A stretch of DNA of 64,000 nt from Burkholderia ubonensis (GCF_902833085.1 NZ_CADFEB010000014.1:1-64000), one strand, 5' to 3'; positions 52,434-61,989 are shown, counted from the first letter of the stretch. A program made the numbers and translations. Notes: generated from the sequence alone by a model not told the origin.

Positions 52434-53279
52434 ATGCGCGCCACGACCACCGCCCTCGACCTGCTGCGCGCGTCGCCGCTCGACCCGGTCGACGCGCGCG
52501 TGCTGCTCGCCTACGCGCTCGGCTGGACGCGCACGCAGCTGATCACGCGCGGCGACGAGCCGCTCGACGCGGCCGCCGTCGAACGCTATCTCGCGCTCGA
52601 GGCGCGCCGCGCCGCCGGCGAGCCGGTCGCACAGCTGGTCGGCATGCGCGAGTTCTTCGGGCGGCCGTTCGACGTCACGCCCGACGTGCTGATTCCGCGC
52701 CCGGAAACCGAATTGCTCGTCGAAGCGGCGCTCGATGCGATCGACGGGATCCCGCATCCGGCCGTCCTCGACCTCGGCACCGGCAGCGGCGCGATCGCGG
52801 TGTCGATCGCGGCCGAGCGGCCCGATGCGCGCGTATGGGCGCTCGACCGCTCGGGCGAAGCGCTCGCCGTCGCGCGGCGCAACGCGGACAAGCTGCTCGA
52901 CGCGCACCGCCCCGGCGGGCCGCTGCATTGGCTGCAGAGCGACTGGTACGCGGCGCTCGATCCGGCGCTCGCGTTCGACGCGATCGTCAGCAACCCGCCG
53001 TACATCGCGCAGCACGACCCGCACCTGTCGCAGGGCGACCTGCGCTTCGAGCCGCGCGGCGCGCTCACCGACGACGCGGACGGCCTCACCGCGATCCGCG
53101 CGATCGTCGCCGGCGCCGGCGCGCGCCTGAAGCCGGGCGGCTCGATATGGATCGAGCATGGCTACGACCAGGCCGAAGCGGTGCGCGCGCTGCTTGCCGC
53201 GCATGGCTTCGTTGCAGTCGAATCGCTCGCCGATCTCGCCGCGATCGAGCGCACGACCGGCGGCCGGTTGCCCGGCTGA
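52434..53279 (+). CDS. prmC: release factor glutamine methyltransferase
   Basis: This 281-residue enzyme methylates the GGQ glutamine of release factors. It has the helical N-terminal domain, the SAM motif VLDLGTGSGAIAVSIA and the catalytic NPPY (SNPPYIAQHDPHL). It is adjacent to prfA, its substrate's gene. Confidence 0.95.
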   Translation: MRATTTALDLLRASPLDPVDARVLLAYALGWTRTQLITRGDEPLDAAAVERYLALEARRAAGEPVAQLVGMREFFGRPFDVTPDVLIPRPETELLVEAALDAIDGIPHPAVLDLGTGSGAIAVSIAAERPDARVWALDRSGEALAVARRNADKLLDAHRPGGPLHWLQSDWYAALDPALAFDAIVSNPPYIAQHDPHLSQGDLRFEPRGALTDDADGLTAIRAIVAGAGARLKPGGSIWIEHGYDQAEAVRALLAAHGFVAVESLADLAAIERTTGGRLPG

Positions 53280-53356
53280 TGCGCGCCCAGGCCCGGCCCG
53301 CCCGGTTGAAATCCGCTATCATTTCCTTCTAACGCCCCGCTAACGCAAGGTCAGTC

Positions 53357-53668
53357 ATGGACACCCAACAACGTATCAAGCAAATCGTCGACGAAAACCA
53401 GGTCGTGCTCTTCATGAAGGGCACCGCGCAATTCCCGATGTGCGGCTTCTCGGGCCGCGCAGTCCAGGTGCTGAAGGCCTGCGGCGTCGACCAGTTCAAG
53501 ACGGTCAACGTCCTCGAAGATGACGAAATCCGCCAGGGCATCAAGGAATTCTCGAACTGGCCGACCATCCCGCAGCTGTACGTGAAGGGCGAGTTCGTCG
53601 GCGGCTCGGACATCATGATGGAGATGTACCAGTCGGGCGAGCTGCAGCAACTGTTCGCCGCCGCGTAA
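53357..53668 (+). CDS. grxD: monothiol glutaredoxin (Grx4 type)
   Basis: This 103-residue CGFS glutaredoxin (MCGFSGRAVQVL) binds and transfers [2Fe-2S] clusters with glutathione. The substrate groove (NWPTIPQLYVKGEFVGGSD) is intact. It lies between prmC and ubiX. Confidence 0.96.
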   Translation: MDTQQRIKQIVDENQVVLFMKGTAQFPMCGFSGRAVQVLKACGVDQFKTVNVLEDDEIRQGIKEFSNWPTIPQLYVKGEFVGGSDIMMEMYQSGELQQLFAAA

Positions 53669-53682
53669 TCCCCCTCCCCCCG

Positions 53683-54279
53683 ATGGAACCCCGCAGCGCG
53701 CCGCCGCGCCGCCTGATCGTCGCGATCACCGGCGCCACCGGCGCGATCTACGGCGTGCGGCTGCTCGACATGCTGCGCGCCGCCGGCGGCGTCGAAACGC
53801 ATCTGCTGATTTCGAGCGCCGGCTGGCTGAACATCCAGCACGAACTGAAGCTGTCGAAGGCCGACGTCGAACGGCGCGCGGATGTCGTGCACTCGGTGCG
53901 CGACGTCGGCGCGACGATCGCGTCCGGCTCGTTCGCGACCGACGGCATGGTGATCGCGCCGTGCTCGATGAAGACGCTCGCGAGCGTCGCGCACGGGCTG
54001 TCGGACAATCTGATCACCCGCGCCGCCGACGTCACGCTGAAAGAACGCCGCCGCCTCGTGCTGATGGTGCGCGAGACGCCGTTCAACCTCGCGCATCTGC
54101 GCAACATGACCGCCGTCACCGAGATGGGCGGCATCGTCTTTCCGCCGCTGCCGGCCTTCTACGCGATGCCGAACACGATCGAGGAGCTCGTCGACCAGAC
54201 GGTCGCGCGCGTGCTCGACCTGTTCGCGCTCAGCGCGCCGCTGACGACGCCCTGGGAAGGCATCCGGCACGCGCAGTAA
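53683..54279 (+). CDS. ubiX: flavin prenyltransferase UbiX
   Basis: This 198-residue flavoprotein attaches a dimethylallyl group to FMN to make the prenyl-FMN cofactor of UbiD. The family start LIVAITGATGAIYGVRLLDML and VIAPCSMKTLASVAHG, RRLVLMVRETPF and MGGIVFPPLPAFY are present. It begins 14 bp after grxD. Confidence 0.95.
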   Translation: MEPRSAPPRRLIVAITGATGAIYGVRLLDMLRAAGGVETHLLISSAGWLNIQHELKLSKADVERRADVVHSVRDVGATIASGSFATDGMVIAPCSMKTLASVAHGLSDNLITRAADVTLKERRRLVLMVRETPFNLAHLRNMTAVTEMGGIVFPPLPAFYAMPNTIEELVDQTVARVLDLFALSAPLTTPWEGIRHAQ

Positions 54280-54412
54280 CGGCGCGCGTTTCATGGCGTG
54301 CAAGGCGCGCCGATTATCAACAAACGAGAGCGAATCAAATTCGCAGGCGCGGATTTATAAACGGCAGGTGTGAGCCTATAGTCACAGGCAACCTCATCGC
54401 AGGGCCACCACC

Positions 54413-55204
54413 ATGAACCGCTTGCCTTCGCTTTACCTGTCCCACGGCGCGCCGACGCTGCCGATCGATCCGACGTTGCCGTCCGGCGCGTTCACGCGCC
54501 TCGGCGCCGAGTTGCCGCGCCCGCACGCGGTGCTGATGCTGTCCGCGCACTGGGGCACGCAGCAGCCGGTCGCGAGCACCGCACGGCAGCCGGAAACGAT
54601 CCACGACTTCTACGGCTTTCCGCGCGCGCTGTACGAGATCCAGTATCCGGCGCCGGGTGCGCCGGACGTCGCAGAACGCGCGGCCGACCTGCTGAACGCG
54701 GCCGGCATCGCGACCCAAACGGTCGAGCACGGGCTCGATCACGGCGCGTGGGTGCCGATGCTGCTGATGTTCCCGGACGCCGATGTGCCGGTCGCGCAGC
54801 TGTCGATCCAGCCGCGCGCGGATGCCGCGCATCACTTCGCGCTCGGCCGCGCGTTGCGGCCGCTGCGCGACGAAGGCATGATGGTGATCGGCTCCGGCCA
54901 GATCACGCACAACCTGCGCGCGGCGGATTTCGGCGCGGCGCCCGAGGATGCCGACCCGCGCGTCGCCGAGTTCACCGACTGGTTCGAGGCGAGGCTGGCC
55001 GCGCGCGACCTCGACGCGCTGCTCGACTATCGCCGCCAGGCGCCGCACGCGGTGCTGATGCATCCGACCGACGAGCACCTGCTGCCGGTGTTCGCGGCGC
55101 TCGGCGCGGCGGACGACGATTACCGGCTCGGCATCCAGTCGCTCGGCACCTACCAGCGCGTACTGGCGATGACGAACTACGTGTTCGCCGGCGCGAACGA
55201 CTGA
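54413..55204 (+). CDS. class III extradiol (DODA-type) dioxygenase
   Basis: This 263-residue protein is of the LigB superfamily, similar to E. coli YgiD (4,5-DOPA dioxygenase). Metal-ligand regions are LYLSHGAPTLPID, MLSAHWG and EHGLDHGAWVPMLLMFP. Physiological substrate is unknown. It has its own terminator. Confidence 0.85.
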   Translation: MNRLPSLYLSHGAPTLPIDPTLPSGAFTRLGAELPRPHAVLMLSAHWGTQQPVASTARQPETIHDFYGFPRALYEIQYPAPGAPDVAERAADLLNAAGIATQTVEHGLDHGAWVPMLLMFPDADVPVAQLSIQPRADAAHHFALGRALRPLRDEGMMVIGSGQITHNLRAADFGAAPEDADPRVAEFTDWFEARLAARDLDALLDYRRQAPHAVLMHPTDEHLLPVFAALGAADDDYRLGIQSLGTYQRVLAMTNYVFAGAND

Positions 55205-55221
55205 GCCGCGCCCGCCCAAAC

Positions 55222-55259
55222 AAAAAGCCCGTTCGAGCCAGGCTCGAACGGGCTTTTTT
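55222..55259. terminator. terminator between the dioxygenase and the APC permease
   Basis: A 16-bp perfect stem (55222-55237 with 55243-55258) has a short loop and A/T runs at both ends. It separates two converging genes. Confidence 0.9.
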
Positions 55260-55302
55260 CCGTGCCCTGCCGCCGCCGATTCCGGCGGCAGGCCGGCATG
55301 CG

Positions 55303-56901
55303 TCAGGCGCCGACCCCTTCGAGGATCTCGTCGCTCGCTTCGCGCTCGTCGAGATACTCGGTGCGGTAGCCCGTGTTCACGCCCCAGAAGTAGAACACCA
55401 GCGAGATCGCCGCCACGATGAGCATGTCCCAGCCGTACGGCAGCACACCATGACCGCCGAACTCCTTGCTGCCGATCAGCGACAGCACGGCCATCGTCGG
55501 CAGGTAGGCGACGAGCCACCATGCGGCCTTCAGGTCGCGGCCCCAGCCGCTCCAGCCCGCCTTGGCCTGGAAGTAGAAGTACACCGGCAGCGCGACGATC
55601 ATCAGCAGGATGATTTCGCCGGTCAGCGGCCACTTCGCCCAGTACAGGATCAGCGACGCGCAGACGAACGCGAACGGCGCGATCAGCTTCATCAGCGGGA
55701 TCGTCAGCGGACGCTCGATGTCGGTCGCCGCGCGGCGCAGCGCCATCAGGCTGATCGGGCCGGTCAGGTACGAGATCACCGTCGCGACCGAGATCACCGC
55801 CGCGAGCGAGCTCCAGCCGCGGAAGAAGAACAGGAAGATGAACGAGACCAGCAGGTTGAACCACATCGCCTGGCGCGGCACGCCGTAGAGCGGGTGCACG
55901 TTGCCGAACATCTTCGGCATCGTGTTGTTGCGCTCCATCGCATAGATCATGCGGGTCGTGGTCGCCATGTAGGTCGTGCCGGTGCCGCTCGGGCTGATGA
56001 ACGCATCGACGTACAGCAGGATCGCGAGCCAGTTCAGGTTCAGCGCGATCGCGAGTTCCGCGAACGGCGACGAGAAGTTGAAGTGCGCCCAGCCCTTCGC
56101 GACGTCGGCCGGGTTCACCGAGCCGATGTACGCAACCTGCAGCAGCACGTAGATCACGAGCGCGATCAGGATCGACGAGATCACCGCGAACGGCACGCTG
56201 CGCGACGGATTGCGCGCTTCGCCCGCGAGGTTCACCGGGCTCTGGAAGCCGTTGAACGCGAACACGATGCCGCTCGTCGCGACCGCGGTCAGCACCGCCG
56301 ACCAGCCGTACGGCGCGAACGCCTCGTTCGACGTGGTGCCCAGGTTGTCCGCATGGAAGCTCGACAGCATCAGGCCGGCGATCGTCAGGCCGGGGATCAG
56401 GAACTTGAAGATCGTGATCGCCGTGTTCGCGCGCGCGAACGCCTTCACGCCCCAGTAGTTCAGCAGGAAGTAGATGACGACGAGCACGGCCGACAGCAGC
56501 AGGCCCGGTGTCGTCAGCTCGCCGTTCACGAACAGGCTGTGCGCCCAGTCATACGGCCAGGTGCTCATGTACTGGATCGACGCCTCGGCCTCGATCGGAA
56601 TCACCGATACGATCGCGATCCAGTTCGCCCATGCGCTGATGAAGCCCACCAGCGACCCGTGCGAGTAGCGCGCGTAGCGCACCATGCCGCCCGACTCAGG
56701 GAACATCGCGCCCAGTTCGGCGTACGTCAGCGCAATCGCGAGAATCACGACCGCGCCGATGATCCATGCGCAGATCGCTGCCGGACCGGCGATCTTCGCG
56801 GCTTTCCAGGCGCCGAACAGCCAGCCCGAGCCGATAATCGAACCCAGCCCCGTCAGCATCAGTGCAAACGGGCCGATGTTCCGTTGAATAGAACTCTTCA
56901 C
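55303..56901 (-). CDS. APC-superfamily amino-acid:proton symporter
   Basis: This 532-residue transporter has twelve or more predicted helices. Helix 1 carries the substrate motif TGLGSIIGSGWLFGAW. The long form, and segments such as GMVRYARYSHGSLVGFI, resemble the aspartate-proton symporter group. Substrate assignment is tentative. It stands alone, with the cold-shock gene upstream in the opposite direction. Confidence 0.82.
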   Translation of the reverse strand: MKSSIQRNIGPFALMLTGLGSIIGSGWLFGAWKAAKIAGPAAICAWIIGAVVILAIALTYAELGAMFPESGGMVRYARYSHGSLVGFISAWANWIAIVSVIPIEAEASIQYMSTWPYDWAHSLFVNGELTTPGLLLSAVLVVIYFLLNYWGVKAFARANTAITIFKFLIPGLTIAGLMLSSFHADNLGTTSNEAFAPYGWSAVLTAVATSGIVFAFNGFQSPVNLAGEARNPSRSVPFAVISSILIALVIYVLLQVAYIGSVNPADVAKGWAHFNFSSPFAELAIALNLNWLAILLYVDAFISPSGTGTTYMATTTRMIYAMERNNTMPKMFGNVHPLYGVPRQAMWFNLLVSFIFLFFFRGWSSLAAVISVATVISYLTGPISLMALRRAATDIERPLTIPLMKLIAPFAFVCASLILYWAKWPLTGEIILLMIVALPVYFYFQAKAGWSGWGRDLKAAWWLVAYLPTMAVLSLIGSKEFGGHGVLPYGWDMLIVAAISLVFYFWGVNTGYRTEYLDEREASDEILEGVGA

Positions 56902-57146
56902 ATCCTCTCCTATGTCTCAAAAAGCATGGTCGGCCCGCAGCCCGGGATCGGCTCGAACTGCACCGCGCACGCATTCTTGGGGGGACGGATCACTCGGTCG
57001 GAGCAACCCGGTCCACGCGGCGCGTAGTTTAACGGTTGCACCTGGACATTTGCGCCAAAATCGATCATCCCCTACAAAAAATCCGTGAAATCTGCAATGT
57101 TTGTAAGCTCTAAATTCGTAATAACCCTGAGTACATGGAAATCCGG
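56902..57146. other. intergenic region between the permease and the cold-shock gene
   Basis: No gene is seen. An AT-rich patch (about 57040-57130) separates the two divergent promoters. Confidence 0.6.
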
Positions 57147-57175
57147 TTGACCGCGACGCGAATTAGCCGTATAAA
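57147..57175 (+). promoter_or_regulatory. sigma-70 promoter of the cold-shock gene
   Basis: TTGACC (57147-57152) and TATAAA (57170-57175) are separated by exactly 17 bp, the best promoter match in the window. It implies a leader of about 140 nt before the ATG at 57323, typical of cspA-type mRNAs whose leaders sense temperature. Confidence 0.75.
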
Positions 57176-57322
57176 GATCCACGCAGGATTTCAAGCGGCG
57201 AGTGAATTGGTTCTTTCGTAGTTCGCCCATCAACGGTACTCCGGTTGGTCCCATTACCCCTTCCTTGAATTTCCGCGCCCAATGGGCTTCGGCCCCGTTT
57301 TATCTTTTTAGGAACAAGTAAC

Positions 57323-57526
57323 ATGGCAACCGGTACCGTCAAGTGGTTCAATGACGCTAAGGGCTTCGGCTTCATCACCCCGGAAGGCGGCGGCGACGAT
57401 CTGTTCGCGCACTTCTCGGAAATCCGCGTCGAAGGCTTCAAGACGCTGCAAGAAAACCAGAAGGTCGAATTCGAAGTGAAGACGGGCCCGAAGGGTCTGC
57501 AAGCTGCGAACATCCGCCCGCTGTAA
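57323..57526 (+). CDS. cold-shock protein, CspA family
   Basis: This 67-residue single CSD protein has the RNP1 motif KGFGFITP and RNP2 motif DLFAHF. It is an RNA chaperone and antiterminator. GTVKWFNDAKGFGFI is the canonical start. A good GGAAC ribosome binding site and a long leader precede it, and a strong terminator follows. Confidence 0.95.
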   Translation: MATGTVKWFNDAKGFGFITPEGGGDDLFAHFSEIRVEGFKTLQENQKVEFEVKTGPKGLQAANIRPL

Positions 57527-57552
57527 GTTCAGCGCGAGATTTCGTCTGAAAG

Positions 57553-57582
57553 AAAAAGCCCCGCTTCGGCGGGGCTTTTTTT
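57553..57582. terminator. terminator after the cold-shock gene
   Basis: A perfect 12-bp stem (57553-57564 with 57569-57580) with a TTCG tetraloop is followed by T's. It also ends the converging Hsp70-like gene. Confidence 0.93.
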
Positions 57583-57601
57583 GTTTCGTCGCCGGCGGCG
57601 C

Positions 57602-58852
57602 TCAGCCGAACAGGCGCTGCGCGTGGATGCCGAGACCGGTCGCCACGCTGGCCAGCCGGTCGCCGAACACCGGCTGCGCATCCGCGAACGCCGCCGCGAG
57701 CGCGCCCGACAGGAACGCCAGCCCGGTCGAGCCGCCCGTGAAGTACAGCGCGCCGACGTCGCGCGGCGCCACACCGGCGAGCCGCACCGTCTCGCGCGCG
57801 GCGTCGACGATCCGTGCGGTGTCGTCGCGGCTCGCATCGACCAGCCGGTCCGCGTCGAACGCGATCTGCAGGTCCTCCTCGACGTCGTTCAGGTCGATCA
57901 TCGTCTCCCCGCCCGCCGCGACGCCGATCTTCGCTTCTTCCGCGCGCGCCATCAGCGCATGGCCGAGCCGCAGCTCGACCACCCGCGCGAGCCGCTCGAA
58001 CTGCCGCGCGTCGACGTACAGATGCTTCATCAGCTTCAGTTCGCCGAGCCGCTTCGGCGTATAGACCGTGTTGATCAGGTGCCAGGTCGCGAGATCGAAA
58101 TAGGTCCGGTTCGGCAGCTCGCGCCCTTCCGGGTCGAGCGAGCGGTAGCCGAACGCCGGCAGGATCGCGGACAGCTCGACGCGGCGGTCGTAGTCGGTGC
58201 CGGCGACGTGCACGCCGTGGTGCGCGAGCACGTCGTCCTTGCGCTCGAGGCGCGCCATCCGCTGCGGGCCGACCCGCACCAGCGAGAAGTCGGACGTGCC
58301 GCCGCCGATGTCGGCGACGAGCACGAGCCGCTCGTCGCTTTGGCGCGACTCGTAGTCGAACGCGGCGGCGATCGGCTCGTACTGGAAATGCACGTCGGCA
58401 AAGCCGACCGCGCGCGCGGCCGCTTCGAGCTGGTCCTGCGCGAGACGGTCGGCGCGCGGATCGTCGTCGACGAAGAACACCGGCCGGCCGAGCACCGCGC
58501 GGCCGATCGGCGCGCCCGAGCGGGCCTCCGCCTTGCGCTTCAGGTGCGTGAGGAAGCGCGCGATGATCTCCGTGTACGCGATCGCGGAGCCGTCGCCGAG
58601 ATCGGTCGTCGTCTCCGCGAGCGGCGAACCGAGGATGCTCTTCATCGAGCGCATCAGGCGGCCGTCGAAGCCGTCGATGTAGGACGCGAGCGCCGCGCGG
58701 CCGTATTCGACCGCCCCCTCGTCGTTGTTGAAGAAAATGGCGGTCGGCAGCGTCAGGTGGTCGCCCTCGACGGGCGCGAGCCGCATGCCGTCGCCGTCGG
58801 GCAGCGCCACAGCGGAATTGGACGTGCCGAAGTCGATCGCGCAGTAAGTCAT
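57602..58852 (-). CDS. Hsp70-family chaperone-like protein (YegD type)
   Basis: This 416-residue protein has only the actin-like ATPase domain of Hsp70. Phosphate 1 is CAIDFGTSNSAVAL, phosphate 2 is LVADIGGGTSDFSLV and the adenosine motif is LYFTGGSTGLAFL. The substrate-binding domain of DnaK is missing, as in E. coli YegD. The start MTYCAIDFG is preferred over an ATG six codons upstream. Confidence 0.88.
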   Translation of the reverse strand: MTYCAIDFGTSNSAVALPDGDGMRLAPVEGDHLTLPTAIFFNNDEGAVEYGRAALASYIDGFDGRLMRSMKSILGSPLAETTTDLGDGSAIAYTEIIARFLTHLKRKAEARSGAPIGRAVLGRPVFFVDDDPRADRLAQDQLEAAARAVGFADVHFQYEPIAAAFDYESRQSDERLVLVADIGGGTSDFSLVRVGPQRMARLERKDDVLAHHGVHVAGTDYDRRVELSAILPAFGYRSLDPEGRELPNRTYFDLATWHLINTVYTPKRLGELKLMKHLYVDARQFERLARVVELRLGHALMARAEEAKIGVAAGGETMIDLNDVEEDLQIAFDADRLVDASRDDTARIVDAARETVRLAGVAPRDVGALYFTGGSTGLAFLSGALAAAFADAQPVFGDRLASVATGLGIHAQRLFG

Positions 58853-59072
58853 GGGAAGGTGCCGCCGCATGGCCGGCGCGAAAACGGAAAGGACGGGCTT
58901 TTTAACATGAAGCCCGCGGGATCACAACCGCAAGCGGCAAGTGACACCGGGCCGTGCCGGCTCGATGAATTCGGGGCCACAACGCCCGGCGGGCGGGCGT
59001 CGCGAGCCCTTGCCAGGCTTGCCCGGGCCGACGCTCGAGCGTGAGCTTCGACCCGGCCGACAAGTCTTCGCG

Positions 59073-59678
59073 TCAGGCCGCCGTCTCGAAGGCCTTCTTC
59101 CACGCGCCCGCGTACACCACGTCGCCGATCGGATGGCGCGTGCGCGGCGCCTTCTCGCGATCGCGCAGCACCGGATCGAGCTTGTCGGCGTCGCCATAGT
59201 GGCCGATCGAGATCAGCGCCGGAATCGCGACATCGTCGGGAATCGCGAACGCGTCGCGGAACGCATTGGCGTCGAAGCCGCTCATCTGGTGCGCCGCGAG
59301 GCCCAGCGCATGCGCCTGCAGCACCAGCGACAGCGCGGCCGCGCCCGCGTCGTACAGCGCGGTCGGTGCGGGCTCGCCCTTCTGCGTGAGCGTATGCGCG
59401 GTCACCGCGATCAGCACCGGCGCCGGCGCATTCCAGCCCTGGTTGAACGGCACCAGCGTCGCGAACGCGCGCTTGAACGCAACCTCGTCGTGCGTGCGAT
59501 CGAACACGATGAAGCGCCACGGCTGCGCGTTGTAGGCCGACGGCGCCCAGCGCGCCGCCTCGAGCACCGCGTGCAGGTGCTCGGCGCTGACCGGCGCGTT
59601 CGAATAGGCGCGCGGGCTCCAGCGGCCCGCGATCAGTTCGTGAATCGAAACGGTGGTAGGAGCAGGTTTGACCGACAT
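59073..59678 (-). CDS. nitroreductase-family flavoprotein
   Basis: This 201-residue FMN-dependent oxidoreductase has the FMN-binding N-terminus (GRWSPRAYSNAPVS), the segment EAARWAPSAYNAQPWRF and AHALGLAAHQMSGFD. It probably reduces quinones or nitro compounds. The frame stays open far upstream through the next gene but only this start, MSVKPAPTTVSIHEL, gives a family-like protein. Confidence 0.85.
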   Translation of the reverse strand: MSVKPAPTTVSIHELIAGRWSPRAYSNAPVSAEHLHAVLEAARWAPSAYNAQPWRFIVFDRTHDEVAFKRAFATLVPFNQGWNAPAPVLIAVTAHTLTQKGEPAPTALYDAGAAALSLVLQAHALGLAAHQMSGFDANAFRDAFAIPDDVAIPALISIGHYGDADKLDPVLRDREKAPRTRHPIGDVVYAGAWKKAFETAA

Positions 59679-59824
59679 GCGGATCCTCGCTGATATCGAT
59701 GAAAGGGCGCGAACGCCCGGCGAACCGCAAGCATAACCGGTTGCGCGCCGGCGCGCCCGCCGCTGCCGATCAATGCAAATCGCCAGACCTGCGTTGGCCC
59801 CGGACGCATCGTCCGGGGCCGACG

Positions 59825-61108
59825 TCAGACCGGTTGCGCCGCCGCGGGCGCCGTGCCGCGGTTGATGCGCAGCACGATCAGCGCGCCGACGATGCACAGC
59901 GCGCCGGAGACCATCGACGCGACCGTATAGGTGCCGAGGCTCGCGCGCAGCATCCCCGCGCCGAGCGCCGCGAACGCCGCGCCGAGCTGGTGGCCGGCGA
60001 CGATCCAGCCGAACACGACCGGCGCGGCCGCCTTGCCGAACACGTCGGTCGCGAGCCGCACGGTCGGCGGCACCGTCGCGATCCAGTCGAGCCCGTAGAA
60101 CATCGCGAACAGCGGCAGCCCGAAGAAGTCGATGCCGAACGCATGCGGCAGGTAAATCAGCGACAGCCCGCGCAGCCCGTAGTACCAGAACAGCAGCACG
60201 CGGTTGTCGTAGCGGTCCGACAGCCAGCCCGACAGCGTCGTGCCGAACAGGTCGAACACGCCCATCGCGGCGAGCAGCGACGCGCCCTGCACTTCGGTCA
60301 TCCCGTAGTCGCTGCACATCGCGATCAGATGGGTGCCGACGTAGCCGTTGGTGCTCGCGCCGCAGATGAAGAAGCTGAAGAACAGCAGCCAGAAGTCGCG
60401 CGAACGGCTCGCGGTCAGCAGCGTGCGGAGCGCGACGGTGAGCGGGTTCTCCTTCGTCGCCTCGGCGGCCGGCGGCGCATCGGCCGGCTCGCCGTACGGA
60501 CGCAGCCGCACGTCGGCCGGGCGCTCGGGCAGCAGGAACGCGACCAGCGGAATCACGATCGCCGCCGCCACCGCGACGACCAGCACGACCGGCCGCCAGC
60601 CGTGATGCTGCGCGATCGCCGCGAGCATCGGCAGGAACACGAGCTGGCCGGTCGCCGTGCTCGCGGTCAGCACCCCCATCACGAGGCCGCGCCGCGCGTG
60701 GAACCAGCGCGTGACGAAGGTCGCCGACAGCGTCAGCGCGACGACGCCCGTCGAGCTGCCGACCATCAGGCCCCAGATCAGCACCATCTGCCAGCTCTGC
60801 GTCATCATCGACGACAGCGCGACGCCTGCGCTCATCGTCGCGAGCGCGGTGAGGATCGTCGGCCGCAGCCCGAAGCGCTGCATCGCCGCCGCCGCGAACG
60901 GGCCGGTCAGCCCGTACAGCGCGATGTTCACCGAAATCGCCAGCGAGATTGCCGCGCGACTCCAGCCGAGCTCCCGTTCGAGCGGGACCATCAGCACGCT
61001 CGGCGTCGCGCGCGTGCCGGCCGCCGCCAGCAGGATCAGGAATACCACCGCCGCCGCGAGCCATCCGTAGTGGAAACGCCCGCCGATTCGTCTTGCTGCC
61101 CAGTTCAT
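59825..61108 (-). CDS. major facilitator superfamily transporter
   Basis: This 427-residue MFS permease has twelve membrane helices. Typical loop motifs (GWLSDRYDNRVLLFWYYG) and a central cytoplasmic loop (RPYGEPADAPPAAEATKEN) are seen. It diverges from a TetR regulator with two palindromic operators between them, so it is likely an inducible exporter or importer. Substrate is unknown. Confidence 0.85.
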   Translation of the reverse strand: MNWAARRIGGRFHYGWLAAAVVFLILLAAAGTRATPSVLMVPLERELGWSRAAISLAISVNIALYGLTGPFAAAAMQRFGLRPTILTALATMSAGVALSSMMTQSWQMVLIWGLMVGSSTGVVALTLSATFVTRWFHARRGLVMGVLTASTATGQLVFLPMLAAIAQHHGWRPVVLVVAVAAAIVIPLVAFLLPERPADVRLRPYGEPADAPPAAEATKENPLTVALRTLLTASRSRDFWLLFFSFFICGASTNGYVGTHLIAMCSDYGMTEVQGASLLAAMGVFDLFGTTLSGWLSDRYDNRVLLFWYYGLRGLSLIYLPHAFGIDFFGLPLFAMFYGLDWIATVPPTVRLATDVFGKAAAPVVFGWIVAGHQLGAAFAALGAGMLRASLGTYTVASMVSGALCIVGALIVLRINRGTAPAAAQPV

Positions 61109-61236
61109 GTCCGATTTCTCCTGATGACCGGATCCAGTGCTTGTTCCGGTCCCATGCAAAACGGGCCACCTCCGCCGCACGCCACGTCGGCCGGCCCGGG
61201 CCGACGTCTGGCAGTTGTCATCGATCCGATCGCATT

Positions 61237-61252
61237 GTTACCGATCGGTCAC
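61237..61252. promoter_or_regulatory. TetR operator 1
   Basis: GTTACC-GATC-GGTCAC is a palindromic site with one mismatch, 129 bp upstream of the MFS start. It shares its half-sites with operator 2, centred 34 bp away. Confidence 0.65.
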
Positions 61253-61270
61253 AAGTGTGTTGCGATCGTA

Positions 61271-61286
61271 GTTACCAGTCGGTAAC
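61271..61286. promoter_or_regulatory. TetR operator 2
   Basis: GTTACC-AGTC-GGTAAC has perfect inverted half-sites and lies 34 bp upstream of the tetR start, well placed for autoregulation. Confidence 0.7.
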
Positions 61287-61320
61287 ATGTCAAGCATTCA
61301 ATTTAGACATCGAGGGCAAC

Positions 61321-61941
61321 ATGTCCGACATCGAGGCCGCCAAGCCCGCGTCGCGACGCGGGCGACAGGCGATCCCGGGCGCCGCCGCGCAGGAGCACCT
61401 GCTGCGCGCCGCCGAGGAGCTGTTTTACAAGGAAGGGGTGCGCGCGGTCGGCATCGAGGCCGTCGTGGAACGCGCGGGCGTCAACAAGATGAGCCTGTAC
61501 CGCCAGTTCTCGTCGAAGGACGAGCTGGTGCTCGCGTACCTGGAGCGGATGGATGCGTGCTTTTTCGAGCGCTTCGACGCGAGCGTCGCGAAGCATCCCG
61601 GCCAGCCGAAGGCGCAGCTGGTCCAGTATTTCGTCGATCTCGCCGAGCGCGCGTCGCAGAAGGACTACCGCGGCTGCCCGTTCGTGAACGTCGCGGCGGA
61701 ATTCCCGGACGCGTCGCATCCGGCGCGCGAACGCGTCGCGCAGAACAAGGAACAGCTGATGGCCCGGCTCGTGGCGCTGTGCGAAAGCGCCGGCGCGCGC
61801 GCGCCGGCGAAGCTCGCCGATTCGCTCGCGCTCGTGATCGAGGGGATCTATGCGGCAAGCCAGACGTATCGGCACGGCGCAACGCCGATCGGCATAGCGC
61901 CCGAGCTCGTCACGCAGCTGATCGAGGCCGCTTGCGCGTGA
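61321..61941 (+). CDS. TetR-family transcriptional regulator
   Basis: This 206-residue regulator has the N-terminal helix-turn-helix (GIEAVVERAGVNKMSLYRQFSSKDELVLAYL) and a divergent ligand domain (GCPFVNVAAEFPDASHPA). It faces the MFS gene across two matching palindromes, so it probably represses both until a ligand binds. Confidence 0.92.
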   Translation: MSDIEAAKPASRRGRQAIPGAAAQEHLLRAAEELFYKEGVRAVGIEAVVERAGVNKMSLYRQFSSKDELVLAYLERMDACFFERFDASVAKHPGQPKAQLVQYFVDLAERASQKDYRGCPFVNVAAEFPDASHPARERVAQNKEQLMARLVALCESAGARAPAKLADSLALVIEGIYAASQTYRHGATPIGIAPELVTQLIEAACA

Positions 61942-61989
61942 TCAACGGCGAACGGGCCGCGCGGCACGCTGGGCCGCGCGGCCGCCCGC

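Noticed and set aside
54748..57027. 759-codon open frame antisense to the APC permease
   Set aside because: Shadow frame; its protein is dominated by Arg, Asp and His, and the membrane transporter on the other strand is certain.
59679..61169. Upstream extension of the nitroreductase frame to 698 codons
   Set aside because: The extension is antisense-like low-complexity lying over the MFS gene in another frame. The nitroreductase family start lies at 59678.
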